A DNA stretch of 5,994 bases from Spirochaetaceae bacterium (GTDB lineage Bacteria > Spirochaetota > Spirochaetia > Treponematales > Treponemataceae). The stretch's first letter is position 1. Every line of letters starts with the position of its first letter. The position numbers and the translations under genes were made by a program. The stretch spans positions 1 through 5,994 of the forward strand of contig JAITWB010000043.1 of assembly GCA_031285525.1 (NCBI GenBank), in the 5' to 3' direction. Positions 1 to 5,994 of this stretch are shown here, piece after piece. Under the pieces are notes generated by a model, which ran no database searches, was not told the origin of the DNA, and saw only the letters and a program-made list of their open reading frames with translations.

Positions 1-1368
1 TCGAAGCATGTTTTGGAAGTTGACGGTAGGTCTATTCTTATTGATTGCGGCGCTTTTCAGGGGAGCCGGGCGGAGGCGGATCGTAAGAATAGGGAATTCG
101 GTATCGAGGCCGATAAGATCGAGTCGGTAATCCTGACCCATGCCCATTACGATCACTGCGGGCTGTTGCCACTGTTGGTGAAGAAGGGATATACCGGCAA
201 TATCTATGCCACCCCTGCGAGCCGGGATCTGGCAAGTCTTATTATGATGGACAGCGCCAATATTCAGGCCAGGGATGCGGAGTATCACCGCAAGCAGGCG
301 GCGAAGAAGGGGCAGAAATTTACCTGGCAGCCCCTCTTTACCGAGGCCGATGTGGTGCAGGCGGCTAATCAGATGGTGACGGTCTCCTATAACCGTGAAG
401 TCTATGTGACCCCGGATATTAAACTTGAGTTTTATGACGCAGGGCATATTCTCGGTTCCGCCTTTGCGTCTCTTACGATAAACCGCAGACAGGGTTCGGA
501 ACCGCTGCGGATCGTCTATACCGGGGATCTGGGGCGTAAGAATAAGCCGATTATCAGGGATCCTATGACGGTTCCGGCTCCGGATTATGTGGTTATGGAG
601 AGTACCTACGGGAACCGTCTTCACGAGGATAGTCAAGTCGCTATGGATGAACTCGCTGCTGCGGTAAACCGGGCGGTGAAGATGAAGGGGAAAATCCTTA
701 TTCCTTCCTTTGCCATTGAGCGGACTCAGGAGTTGGTGTATTACTTCCATATGCTGGTTGACCAGAAGCGTATCCCCAAGATTCCCATCTATGTGGATTC
801 CCCTATGGCGACGAATGCTACCAGCATCTTTCAGGTGCACCCCGAGTGCTACGATCAGGAGACCCATGAGGCCTTCCTCAAGCACCATAAGAACCCCTTC
901 GGTTTTAACGAGCTGTCCTTTACCACCAGCGTTGCAGAGTCGAAGTCGCTGAACGACAAACCTGGTCCTATGGTTATCATTAGCGCCGACGGGATGTGCG
1001 AGGCAGGGCGGATAGTGCATCACCTGGCAAATAATATCAGCGATCCTGATACGACTATCCTACTGGTGGGTTTTATGGCGGATCATACCCTGGGACGGCG
1101 TATCCAGAACGGGGAGAAGCGGGTCAGGATTATGAATGAGTGGTACGATGTTAATGCGCAAGTTACCCGGATTAACGCCTTTAGCGCCCATGCGGACTAT
1201 CGGGAATCCATCGAGTGGCTTGATTCTCTGGATACGTCCCGGCTCAAGAAGATCTTTATGGTTCACGGGGAGCCGGATGCGCAAGGGGCTTTTGCGGAGC
1301 ACCTTGCCGAGGCAGGCTATAGGGATGTGGAGATTGTCAAATACGGTAAGACCTATGAGATAGAGTAG
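1..1368 (+). CDS. MBL-fold/beta-CASP RNA-processing nuclease (YSH1/CPSF73-like), 5'-partial
   Basis: This is a cytoplasmic zinc-dependent nuclease of the beta-CASP branch of the metallo-beta-lactamase superfamily, related to CPSF73/YSH1; members cleave or trim RNA. The frame is open from base 1 (Ser-Lys-His-Val-Leu-Glu-Val-Asp-Gly). The first possible in-window start, a TTG at 13, lies inside this conserved strand, so the true start is upstream by roughly 10-20 codons. Numbering from base 1, the metal ligands are all present: HAHYDH at 47-52, His149 (DAGH), Asp176 (TGDLG) and His422 (VHGE). The beta-CASP motifs are ESTYG with Glu200 and FSAHAD with His397. The family signature SADGMCEAGR is near 327-336, and GFMADHTLGRRI follows it. 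The 455 visible codons are close to the family's usual 460-470. RNase J is less likely, because it is longer and has a different HTHGHEDH motif. The natural substrate, and endo- versus exonuclease action, cannot be told from sequence. No terminator follows the stop. Confidence 0.93.
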   Translation, partial: SKHVLEVDGRSILIDCGAFQGSRAEADRKNREFGIEADKIESVILTHAHYDHCGLLPLLVKKGYTGNIYATPASRDLASLIMMDSANIQARDAEYHRKQAAKKGQKFTWQPLFTEADVVQAANQMVTVSYNREVYVTPDIKLEFYDAGHILGSAFASLTINRRQGSEPLRIVYTGDLGRKNKPIIRDPMTVPAPDYVVMESTYGNRLHEDSQVAMDELAAAVNRAVKMKGKILIPSFAIERTQELVYYFHMLVDQKRIPKIPIYVDSPMATNATSIFQVHPECYDQETHEAFLKHHKNPFGFNELSFTTSVAESKSLNDKPGPMVIISADGMCEAGRIVHHLANNISDPDTTILLVGFMADHTLGRRIQNGEKRVRIMNEWYDVNAQVTRINAFSAHADYRESIEWLDSLDTSRLKKIFMVHGEPDAQGAFAEHLAEAGYRDVEIVKYGKTYEIE

Positions 1369-1378
1369 ACATCTGTAT

Positions 1379-1408
1379 TTGACTCTTACTATAGTTTTCT
1401 GTTATAGT
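1379..1408 (+). promoter_or_regulatory. Sigma-70-type promoter for the small exported protein gene
   Basis: A TTGACT -35 box (1379-1384, 5 of 6 to consensus) and a TATAGT -10 box (1403-1408, 5 of 6) are separated by 18 bp. They lie just after the nuclease stop codon and about 25 bases before the next start, leaving a short leader. The heptamer TATAGTT of the -10 region also occurs at 1390-1396, but that copy is too close to the -35 box to serve as its -10. The promoter is predicted from sequence only. Confidence 0.6.
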
Positions 1409-1421
1409 TAATCGTTAGTTT

Positions 1422-1426
1422 GGGAG
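1422..1426 (+). promoter_or_regulatory. Ribosome binding site deciding the start at 1434
   Basis: GGGAG lies 7 bases before the ATG at 1434 and only 4 bases before the ATG at 1431. The two start codons are adjacent (ATGATG). The 7-base spacing favours the second, so the 109-residue form is chosen, but initiation at 1431, which adds one Met, cannot be excluded. Confidence 0.5.
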
Positions 1427-1433
1427 ACGAATG

Positions 1434-1763
1434 ATGAAACGGATCTTTTTGTTTGGAGTTATGCTTCTCTGTGCGGGATGCGCTCTATGGGCTCAGGAAG
1501 CCGAATTTATTCAGGAAAAAGAGAAATTGTACACCATTGATCTTGAATATTATCCGGAACTGCAGGAGCTCAAGATTACCTATAGTTGTAACTCCGGTAT
1601 TTTTGATGAAAAGGAAGCGGTCACCACTATCAAAAATAGGCTCATCCCTTTTACGAAGGAAAACGGATATTTTTCTTATTCCTTTTATACCAAGGATGTG
1701 CTGAAATATGATAATGAAAACAGGCTTGCCAAGTACACTGCGTTTGTGAAGTTCTATTACTGA
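1434..1763 (+). CDS. Small exported protein of unknown function, aromatic-rich
   Basis: I do not recognise this 109-residue protein. Its N-terminus is a clear export signal: Lys-Arg at 2-3, then a hydrophobic core at about 4-18. Two maturation routes are possible. Signal peptidase I could cut after Ala20 (LWA/QEA), a junction common in Treponema secreted proteins. Alternatively Cys16 in LLCAGC could be lipidated, but Cys at -3 makes a poor lipobox. The mature part of about 89 residues has 11 Tyr and 7 Phe, around 20% aromatic, with alternating polar and aromatic stretches (YFSYSFYT; C-terminal KFYY) that suggest beta strands. It shows no catalytic motif and has one Cys in the mature part (ITYSCNSG). 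It sits between its own promoter and a terminator, so it is probably expressed mainly alone, perhaps with some read-through from the nuclease gene. A periplasmic or outer-membrane-attached location is inferred. Confidence 0.8.
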   Translation: MKRIFLFGVMLLCAGCALWAQEAEFIQEKEKLYTIDLEYYPELQELKITYSCNSGIFDEKEAVTTIKNRLIPFTKENGYFSYSFYTKDVLKYDNENRLAKYTAFVKFYY

Positions 1764-1788
1764 TAGTTTGTGTTAACTCGATTCACTC

Positions 1789-1825
1789 AAAAAAACCTCC
1801 CCATGGTTCGTGGTGGAGGTTTTTT
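1789..1825 (+). terminator. Intrinsic (rho-independent) terminator, possibly bidirectional
   Basis: CCTCC (1796-1800) pairs with GGAGG (1815-1819). The stem continues inward with CCA (1801-1803) against TGG (1811-1813), leaving one bulged T at 1814 and a 7-base loop. It is followed by a run of six T (1820-1825) and preceded by seven A (1789-1795), which can extend the stem and would make it work in both directions. It lies 25 bases after the small-protein stop and separates that gene from the phosphofructokinase unit. Confidence 0.9.
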
Positions 1826-1831
1826 ATTTCC

Positions 1832-1867
1832 TTGCGTTTTTGCTCAAGAAAGTATATAACGTATTAT
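1832..1867 (+). promoter_or_regulatory. Candidate promoter region for the phosphofructokinase unit
   Basis: A promoter is expected here, because a strong terminator lies immediately upstream. Two overlapping candidates are visible. One is TTGCGT (1832-1837), 17 bp, TATAAC (1855-1860). The other is TTGCTC (1840-1845), 16 bp, TATTAT (1862-1867). Each -10 matches consensus at 5 of 6, but the -35 boxes are weak. The sequence does not decide between them. Either would leave a leader of about 40-55 bases. Confidence 0.45.
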
Positions 1868-1871
1868 AGGG

Positions 1872-1886
1872 CAGATTCTAAATCTG
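1872..1886 (+). repeat. Short perfect inverted repeat in the phosphofructokinase leader
   Basis: CAGATT (1872-1877) and AATCTG (1881-1886) form a perfect 6-bp inverted repeat around CTA. It lies just downstream of the candidate -10 boxes, near the expected transcription start, and 29 bases before the ATG. It could be a small operator half-site pair or a weak leader hairpin. A 6-bp repeat can also arise by chance, and no known operator is recognised. Confidence 0.3.
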
Positions 1887-1902
1887 AAGAAGGTTCTGTA
1901 AC

Positions 1903-1907
1903 AGGAG
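1903..1907 (+). promoter_or_regulatory. Ribosome binding site deciding the phosphofructokinase start
   Basis: AGGAG lies 8 bases before the ATG at 1916. This favours that start over the in-frame TTG at 1832, which has no comparable site, sits a few bases after the terminator and would overlap the candidate promoter. Confidence 0.8.
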
Positions 1908-1915
1908 ATACCGGT

Positions 1916-3271
1916 ATGAAGGGACGTTTTGATTTTTCCATCAGTGAATTGGGGCCAAGGAAGATTGAGTCACCAATCAAGCTTTCCAAGGTCTATGGTG
2001 ATGATATTGCCAACTATGTAGAGGACGATCAGTATGTTCACTACAATATCGATGTGTATAATGACGCTACTCCCGAGCAGATCGCCGATAGTCAGGCCAA
2101 TATCATGCAAAAGGCCGGTCCCCGGGAGAAGATCTATTTCAATCCCAAACACGTCCATGCCGGAATCTGTACCTGCGGCGGGCTCTGCCCGGGGCTCAAT
2201 GATGTTATCCGCTCGGTTGTCCGCTGTCTCTGGAACCGTTACGGGGTTCGCCGGATCAGCGGTATTCAGTATGGTTTTAAGGGATTTCTTCCTGAATACG
2301 GGTATGAACTGAAAGAATTGACCCCCGACGTGGTTGACGATATCCACAAAACCGGCGGTTCTTTCCTCGGTACCAGCAGGGGAGGCGGAGACCGGGTTAT
2401 CGAAATCGCCGACGCTATCGAGGCGCTGAATCTGAATATGGTGTTTATCATCGGCGGCGACGGTACCCAGCGGGGAGCCCTTGAGGTCGCCGAGGAGATC
2501 GAAAAGCGCAATCTCAAGATAGCTATCGTCGGAATTCCGAAAACCATAGATAATGACCTCTCTTTTATCCAGAAATCCTTCGGCTTTGACACCGCTGTTT
2601 CGAAAGCCGCCGAAGCGGTTGCCGCCGCCCATATGGAGGCGCACTCCCATATCAACGGGATCGGGCTGGTAAAGCTCATGGGCCGGGAAGCGGGATTTAT
2701 CGCGACTAACACGGTTCTCGCAAGCCATGAGGCGAATTTCTGCCTTATCCCTGAGGTGCACTTTGATATGGAGGGGTCCAATGGCTTCCTTTCGGCTCTT
2801 GAGAAACGGATCGAAAAGAGCCATCACGCGGTCATCGTGGTCGCGGAAGGCGCCGGGCAGGAGCTTTTAAAGGCGACCAATGAGAATGATGCGTCAGGGA
2901 ATAAGAAGCTCGCAGATATCGGTCTCTACCTGAAGGATAATATAGAAAAATTTTTCCGGGAGCGAAAGATTCATATCAATCTGAAATATATGGATCCCAG
3001 CTATCAGATTCGTTCTGCCATTGCCATGCCTATCGATTCGATTTATTGCGATCGTCTCGGTAACAATGCAGCTCATGCGGCGATGGCGGGTAAGACGAAG
3101 TTGCTGGTGGGGGTGGTGCATAATAAATTCGTCCATCTGCCGATAGATGTGGTGGCGGCGAAGAAAAACCATGTGGATCCCGAAAGTTCCCTTTGGAGGG
3201 ATGCCCTAGATGCCATAAGCCAGCCTGTTTTGATGCGTAACGATACGGAGAATATACATCTCGACAAATAA
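1916..3271 (+). CDS. 6-phosphofructokinase, group II plant/protist-like type, probably ATP-dependent
   Basis: This cytoplasmic glycolytic enzyme phosphorylates fructose 6-phosphate to fructose 1,6-bisphosphate. The 451-residue product starts at the ATG at 1916, after a good AGGAG. An N-terminal extension of about 80 residues precedes the catalytic fold, as in the longer plant and protist enzymes. Motifs in order are CGGLCPGLN (87-95, phosphate-binding loop), GGDGT (180-184), PKTIDND (208-214, with catalytic Asp212), MGR (255-257) and PE (279-280, sugar binding), then [10 protein letters not shown] (358-367, with Arg366 probably contacting substrate phosphate). Gly183 corresponds to E. coli Gly104. 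Gly there goes with ATP use and Asp with pyrophosphate use. Lys209, where E. coli has Gly124, is shared with PPi enzymes but also with ATP-using plant and trypanosome enzymes. ATP is therefore the better prediction, although automatic annotation may say diphosphate-dependent. The peptidase gene follows after 15 bases, so co-transcription is likely. Confidence 0.93.
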   Translation: MKGRFDFSISELGPRKIESPIKLSKVYGDDIANYVEDDQYVHYNIDVYNDATPEQIADSQANIMQKAGPREKIYFNPKHVHAGICTCGGLCPGLNDVIRSVVRCLWNRYGVRRISGIQYGFKGFLPEYGYELKELTPDVVDDIHKTGGSFLGTSRGGGDRVIEIADAIEALNLNMVFIIGGDGTQRGALEVAEEIEKRNLKIAIVGIPKTIDNDLSFIQKSFGFDTAVSKAAEAVAAAHMEAHSHINGIGLVKLMGREAGFIATNTVLASHEANFCLIPEVHFDMEGSNGFLSALEKRIEKSHHAVIVVAEGAGQELLKATNENDASGNKKLADIGLYLKDNIEKFFRERKIHINLKYMDPSYQIRSAIAMPIDSIYCDRLGNNAAHAAMAGKTKLLVGVVHNKFVHLPIDVVAAKKNHVDPESSLWRDALDAISQPVLMRNDTENIHLDK

Positions 3272-3276
3272 CGGTT

Positions 3277-3281
3277 GGAGG
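3277..3281 (+). promoter_or_regulatory. Ribosome binding site of the M16 peptidase gene
   Basis: GGAGG lies 5 bases before the ATG at 3287, inside the 15-base gap after the phosphofructokinase stop. This gap holds no room for a terminator or a full promoter, which supports read-through from the upstream gene. Confidence 0.75.
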
Positions 3282-3286
3282 TTATA

Positions 3287-5994
3287 ATGTCACAGTTCAG
3301 CAAAAAAGTGTTTGGAAAAGCGGCAGCCCTTGGGGTTATCGTTTTTGTTGCGGTTATCCTTGCCGGCATGGCAGGATGCAGTACCGTTTCCGGTTCTCGC
3401 GCTCCTATCGACCGGGGCGTTCCGCTAACGATGGACAGCGCCGTTGTTTCCGGTACTCTGGGAAACGGCATGTCTTATCATGTGCTGGAGAATAAGGAGC
3501 CGGAAAACCGGATATTCCTTCGGCTTGTGGTAAGAGCCGGTTCCATCAATGAGGACGACGATCAGCGTGGTGTCGCCCATTTTGTGGAGCACTTAGGGTT
3601 TAATGGTTCCGAACATTTTGCTGAAAATGAGCTGATAGACTATTTTGAATCCATCGGGATGTCCTTCGGTCCCGAAGTGAATGCCTATACCAGCTTTGAA
3701 GAGACGGTGTATATGCTGGAAATCCCTGCCGATGACCCGGAAATGCTCGCCACCAGTATGCTGGTACTCAAAGACTGGGCGTCGGCGCTTACCTTTGACC
3801 CGGTAGAGCTGGAGAAGGAGCGGAACGTCATCGTAGAGGAGTGGCGTCTCGGGCGAGGAGTGCAGGGGCGGATTATGGACAAGGTGTACCCCTTCATTGC
3901 TGAGGGTTCCCGCTACGCCGAGCGACTGCCCATCGGGGATATGGATACTATCCGTACCATATCACGGGAGCGGGTGGTGGATTTTTACAAAACCTGGTAC
4001 CGTCCCGAACTGATGTCGGTGGTGGTTGTGGGTGATGAAAAACCCCAGGTTATAATTGAGGCGATTGAGCAATCCTTTGGTCTTATTCCTCCTTCTGACA
4101 CCTTTTCTGAAAATACCGAAAGCGCCGTCTCTGACGGAGATCGCTATCCCGTGCCGGAGCGGAAAAAGCCTGCTGTTCTCGTAGTTCGTGATCCGGAAAT
4201 TACCTATACTACGGTAGAGATTGCTGAACTCTTTCCCTATCGAAAGCAGGAATATACCGGGGATGTCCGAACCAATCTTATCCAACAGATGGCGTATCTC
4301 ATTTTTAACAATCGTTTGACGGAAAAGACGATTACCTCCGATCCGCTTATGCTTTCCGCGTGGGGCGGAATTCAGTCCATTACCGCACAAAAATCTCTTG
4401 GCGTGCTTGCCATGGTTCCTTCACCGGGGCGCTTTGAGGAAGCTATGCAGGAATTGCTGACAGAACTGCTCAGGATAGAGACCTTCGGTGTGACCGAGAC
4501 GGAACTTTCCCGGATGCAGGCGGAATTCCTTGCCTTCATAGAACAGACATGGCTTAACCGGGACAAGCAGCCTTCCGCCTCACGGGCTTCTACTTTGGTC
4601 AATGCACTATTGTATGGCGAGCCGATGAGATCTATTGAGGATGTATATGAAGTATGGCAGGAATTTGTTCCCGGAATAACCGCCGACGATATTTCCCAAG
4701 AGATACAGAATTGGTTTACCGGACGGGGAAAGATGCTGATGATAACCGCTCCCGAAGGTGCTTCTGATATTCCCGGCGACAGGGCGCTGCTTAATCTCTG
4801 GCAGAAGTGGAAGCCTAAAAACCTGACAGCCTATGAGGACACCGTCTTTGAAAGACCCCTCTTTGATCCAGCTGATTTTCCTATTCTGGCGGAATCCAAA
4901 GACACGGGGGATGGAGCGGTTGTTTCTGAGCAGACCCTCACAAAAGAAGGTATTATTGAATGGACCCTTTCCAACGGAGCCCGGGTGCTTGTTCTGCCGA
5001 CCCAATGGAAGTCTGACGAGATACTCTTTTCTGCCCTGAGTAAAGGCGGGACCTCCCTTGCTTCTGATGCCGACTATCCATCGGCAGCGGCTCTGGGTGA
5101 TTATGCCGCCATGTCGGGTCTCAACGGTTTTAGTCTCGTGGAACTGGAAAAACTGCTCGCAGGAAAGACCGTCGGCTTCGATGTTTGGATTTCCGAAGCC
5201 TGGGAGGGAATCTCCGGTTCATCCTCTAATCAGGAGCTGGAAACGCTCTTCCAACTGATATTTCTTATATTCACTAACCCCACCTTTACCAATGAGGGAT
5301 GGGATTCCCTTATGGCAAACTATAATACCATTGCCGAGTCCCGGAGAAATAACCCGGATGAGCAGTTTTCTGATCTGAAAATAGATCTTCTCTACGGTGA
5401 TAATATCCGCAAGCAAAATATATCTCCTGAGCTCATTGCTGCCATGAGACAGGATGTTTCCATAGCTTTCTCCCATGAGCGTATTGCCAATGCCGGGGAT
5501 TTTACCTTTGTGTTCGTCGGCAGTTTCGATACGGATCTCCTCAGGGAGCTTGCGGAGACCTATATCGCCCCGCTTCCCTCGACGGGGGTGCATGAGGAGG
5601 CCCGGTATATGGGTTCCGGCTTTCCTCAGGGTATAACAGAGGGCGAGGTACACGCAGGGATAGACCCCAAGAGCCGAGTTTTCATGGCCTTCGGCGGAGA
5701 GCCCGTCTCCGACGGAGCCGCTATCTCTGAGGATTTTGCATACGAGCGTTTCGATGCCCTCATATCCCTGATGAATATCAGACTTCGTGAGATTATCCGG
5801 GAAGATGTGAGCGGAACCTATGGGGTCTCCGTATCTGGATACCTTTCGAGCTATCCCAAACAGGAGTACCGTATCACCATCGATTTCGGCTGCGAACCGG
5901 GCAGGGAGGAGGAGCTCTCGAATATGATCCTCTCGGAGATAGCATCTTTCCGCACTAAGCCTGTTGCCGAATCCTATATGACCAAGATCAGTGA
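3287..5994 (+). CDS. M16 (insulinase/PqqL-like) zinc metallopeptidase lipoprotein, 3'-partial
   Basis: This is a large envelope peptidase of the M16 family, whose members enclose and cleave peptides in a two-half chamber. The frame is open from the ATG at 3287 through the last base: 902 codons, against an estimated 930-960 for full length, so only the C-terminal end is missing. The leader has Lys-Lys at 6-7, a hydrophobic core at about 12-30, and Cys31 in GMAGCS, a slightly relaxed lipobox of the kind accepted in spirochaetes. The inverted zinc motif HFVEH gives His98, catalytic Glu101 and His102. The third ligand is probably Glu185, in ERNVIVEE (178-185). The first, catalytic half therefore covers about 50-270. 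A second M16-like half begins near 555 (EWTLSNGARVLVLP) and carries no HxxEH. It includes GTYGVSVSGYLSSYP near 843-857, the substrate-contacting region of this family. Periplasmic or outer-membrane peptide degradation is inferred; the substrate is unknown. It probably shares a transcript with phosphofructokinase. Confidence 0.92.
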   Translation, partial: MSQFSKKVFGKAAALGVIVFVAVILAGMAGCSTVSGSRAPIDRGVPLTMDSAVVSGTLGNGMSYHVLENKEPENRIFLRLVVRAGSINEDDDQRGVAHFVEHLGFNGSEHFAENELIDYFESIGMSFGPEVNAYTSFEETVYMLEIPADDPEMLATSMLVLKDWASALTFDPVELEKERNVIVEEWRLGRGVQGRIMDKVYPFIAEGSRYAERLPIGDMDTIRTISRERVVDFYKTWYRPELMSVVVVGDEKPQVIIEAIEQSFGLIPPSDTFSENTESAVSDGDRYPVPERKKPAVLVVRDPEITYTTVEIAELFPYRKQEYTGDVRTNLIQQMAYLIFNNRLTEKTITSDPLMLSAWGGIQSITAQKSLGVLAMVPSPGRFEEAMQELLTELLRIETFGVTETELSRMQAEFLAFIEQTWLNRDKQPSASRASTLVNALLYGEPMRSIEDVYEVWQEFVPGITADDISQEIQNWFTGRGKMLMITAPEGASDIPGDRALLNLWQKWKPKNLTAYEDTVFERPLFDPADFPILAESKDTGDGAVVSEQTLTKEGIIEWTLSNGARVLVLPTQWKSDEILFSALSKGGTSLASDADYPSAAALGDYAAMSGLNGFSLVELEKLLAGKTVGFDVWISEAWEGISGSSSNQELETLFQLIFLIFTNPTFTNEGWDSLMANYNTIAESRRNNPDEQFSDLKIDLLYGDNIRKQNISPELIAAMRQDVSIAFSHERIANAGDFTFVFVGSFDTDLLRELAETYIAPLPSTGVHEEARYMGSGFPQGITEGEVHAGIDPKSRVFMAFGGEPVSDGAAISEDFAYERFDALISLMNIRLREIIREDVSGTYGVSVSGYLSSYPKQEYRITIDFGCEPGREEELSNMILSEIASFRTKPVAESYMTKIS

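Noticed and set aside
13..15. TTG at 13 as the start of the nuclease
   Set aside because: The frame continues upstream to base 1 with residues that fit the family's conserved first strands, so this is an internal Leu codon of a gene cut by the window edge.
1390..1409. Direct repeat TATAGTT at 1390-1396 and 1403-1409, considered as a regulator site
   Set aside because: The copies are short and AT-rich, one of them forms the -10 box, and chance is sufficient explanation.
1453..1704. An 83-codon frame overlapping the small exported protein in another frame
   Set aside because: It lacks a ribosome binding site and a signal peptide. The frame starting at 1434 has both and ends just before the terminator.
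1789..1825. A-rich and T-rich flanks with a hairpin, considered as a riboswitch or mobile-element end
   Set aside because: A short GC stem followed directly by a T-run, just after a stop codon, is fully explained as an intrinsic terminator. No aptamer-like structure or target-site duplication was seen.
1970..2827. A 285-codon open frame on the - strand, plus a second one at 2266-2781, both antisense to phosphofructokinase
   Set aside because: They lie wholly inside a gene with every family motif. Their translations look like typical mirror-frame products, show no recognisable domain, and I saw no supporting ribosome binding site or promoter.
3685..5653. Several 66-144-codon frames on both strands inside the peptidase gene (for example 3962-4390, 4607-5005 and 5219-5653 on the - strand)
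   Set aside because: All overlap the continuous M16 reading frame, and their products are low-complexity or basic shadow sequences without domains.

Overview
The window holds four genes, all on the + strand, and no mobile elements, RNA genes or CRISPR arrays. Base composition looks close to 50% GC. The gene families suggest a spirochaete, probably a moderate-GC member of the Treponema group. The clues are a plant/protist-like group II phosphofructokinase, a PqqL-like M16 peptidase lipoprotein with a relaxed lipobox, and a small exported protein whose leader ends in a WAQE-type junction. This placement is an inference from family resemblance, not a database result.

Layout. Bases 1-1368 are the 3' part, nearly the whole, of a metallo-beta-lactamase/beta-CASP RNA-processing nuclease whose start lies before the window. 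A sigma-70-like promoter (1379-1408) follows. It leads to a small exported, aromatic-rich protein of unknown function (1434-1763), which is closed by a strong intrinsic terminator (1789-1825). A second transcription unit then begins. It has a weaker candidate promoter (about 1832-1867), a leader with a short perfect inverted repeat (1872-1886), and a 451-residue phosphofructokinase (1916-3271). Fifteen bases later comes a large M16 zinc metallopeptidase lipoprotein (3287 to the window end), cut off at its 3' end after 902 codons. That reading frame is open to the last base.

How the genes work together. The terminator splits the window into two units: nuclease plus small protein upstream, and phosphofructokinase plus peptidase downstream. 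The second pair is tightly spaced with no terminator between, so it is probably co-transcribed, although glycolysis and envelope proteolysis have no obvious mechanistic link. I found no convincing new multi-gene system. The least understood element is the small exported protein, which sits in its own promoter-terminator cassette. The phosphofructokinase combines a glycine that predicts ATP use with a lysine that is usual in PPi-dependent enzymes.
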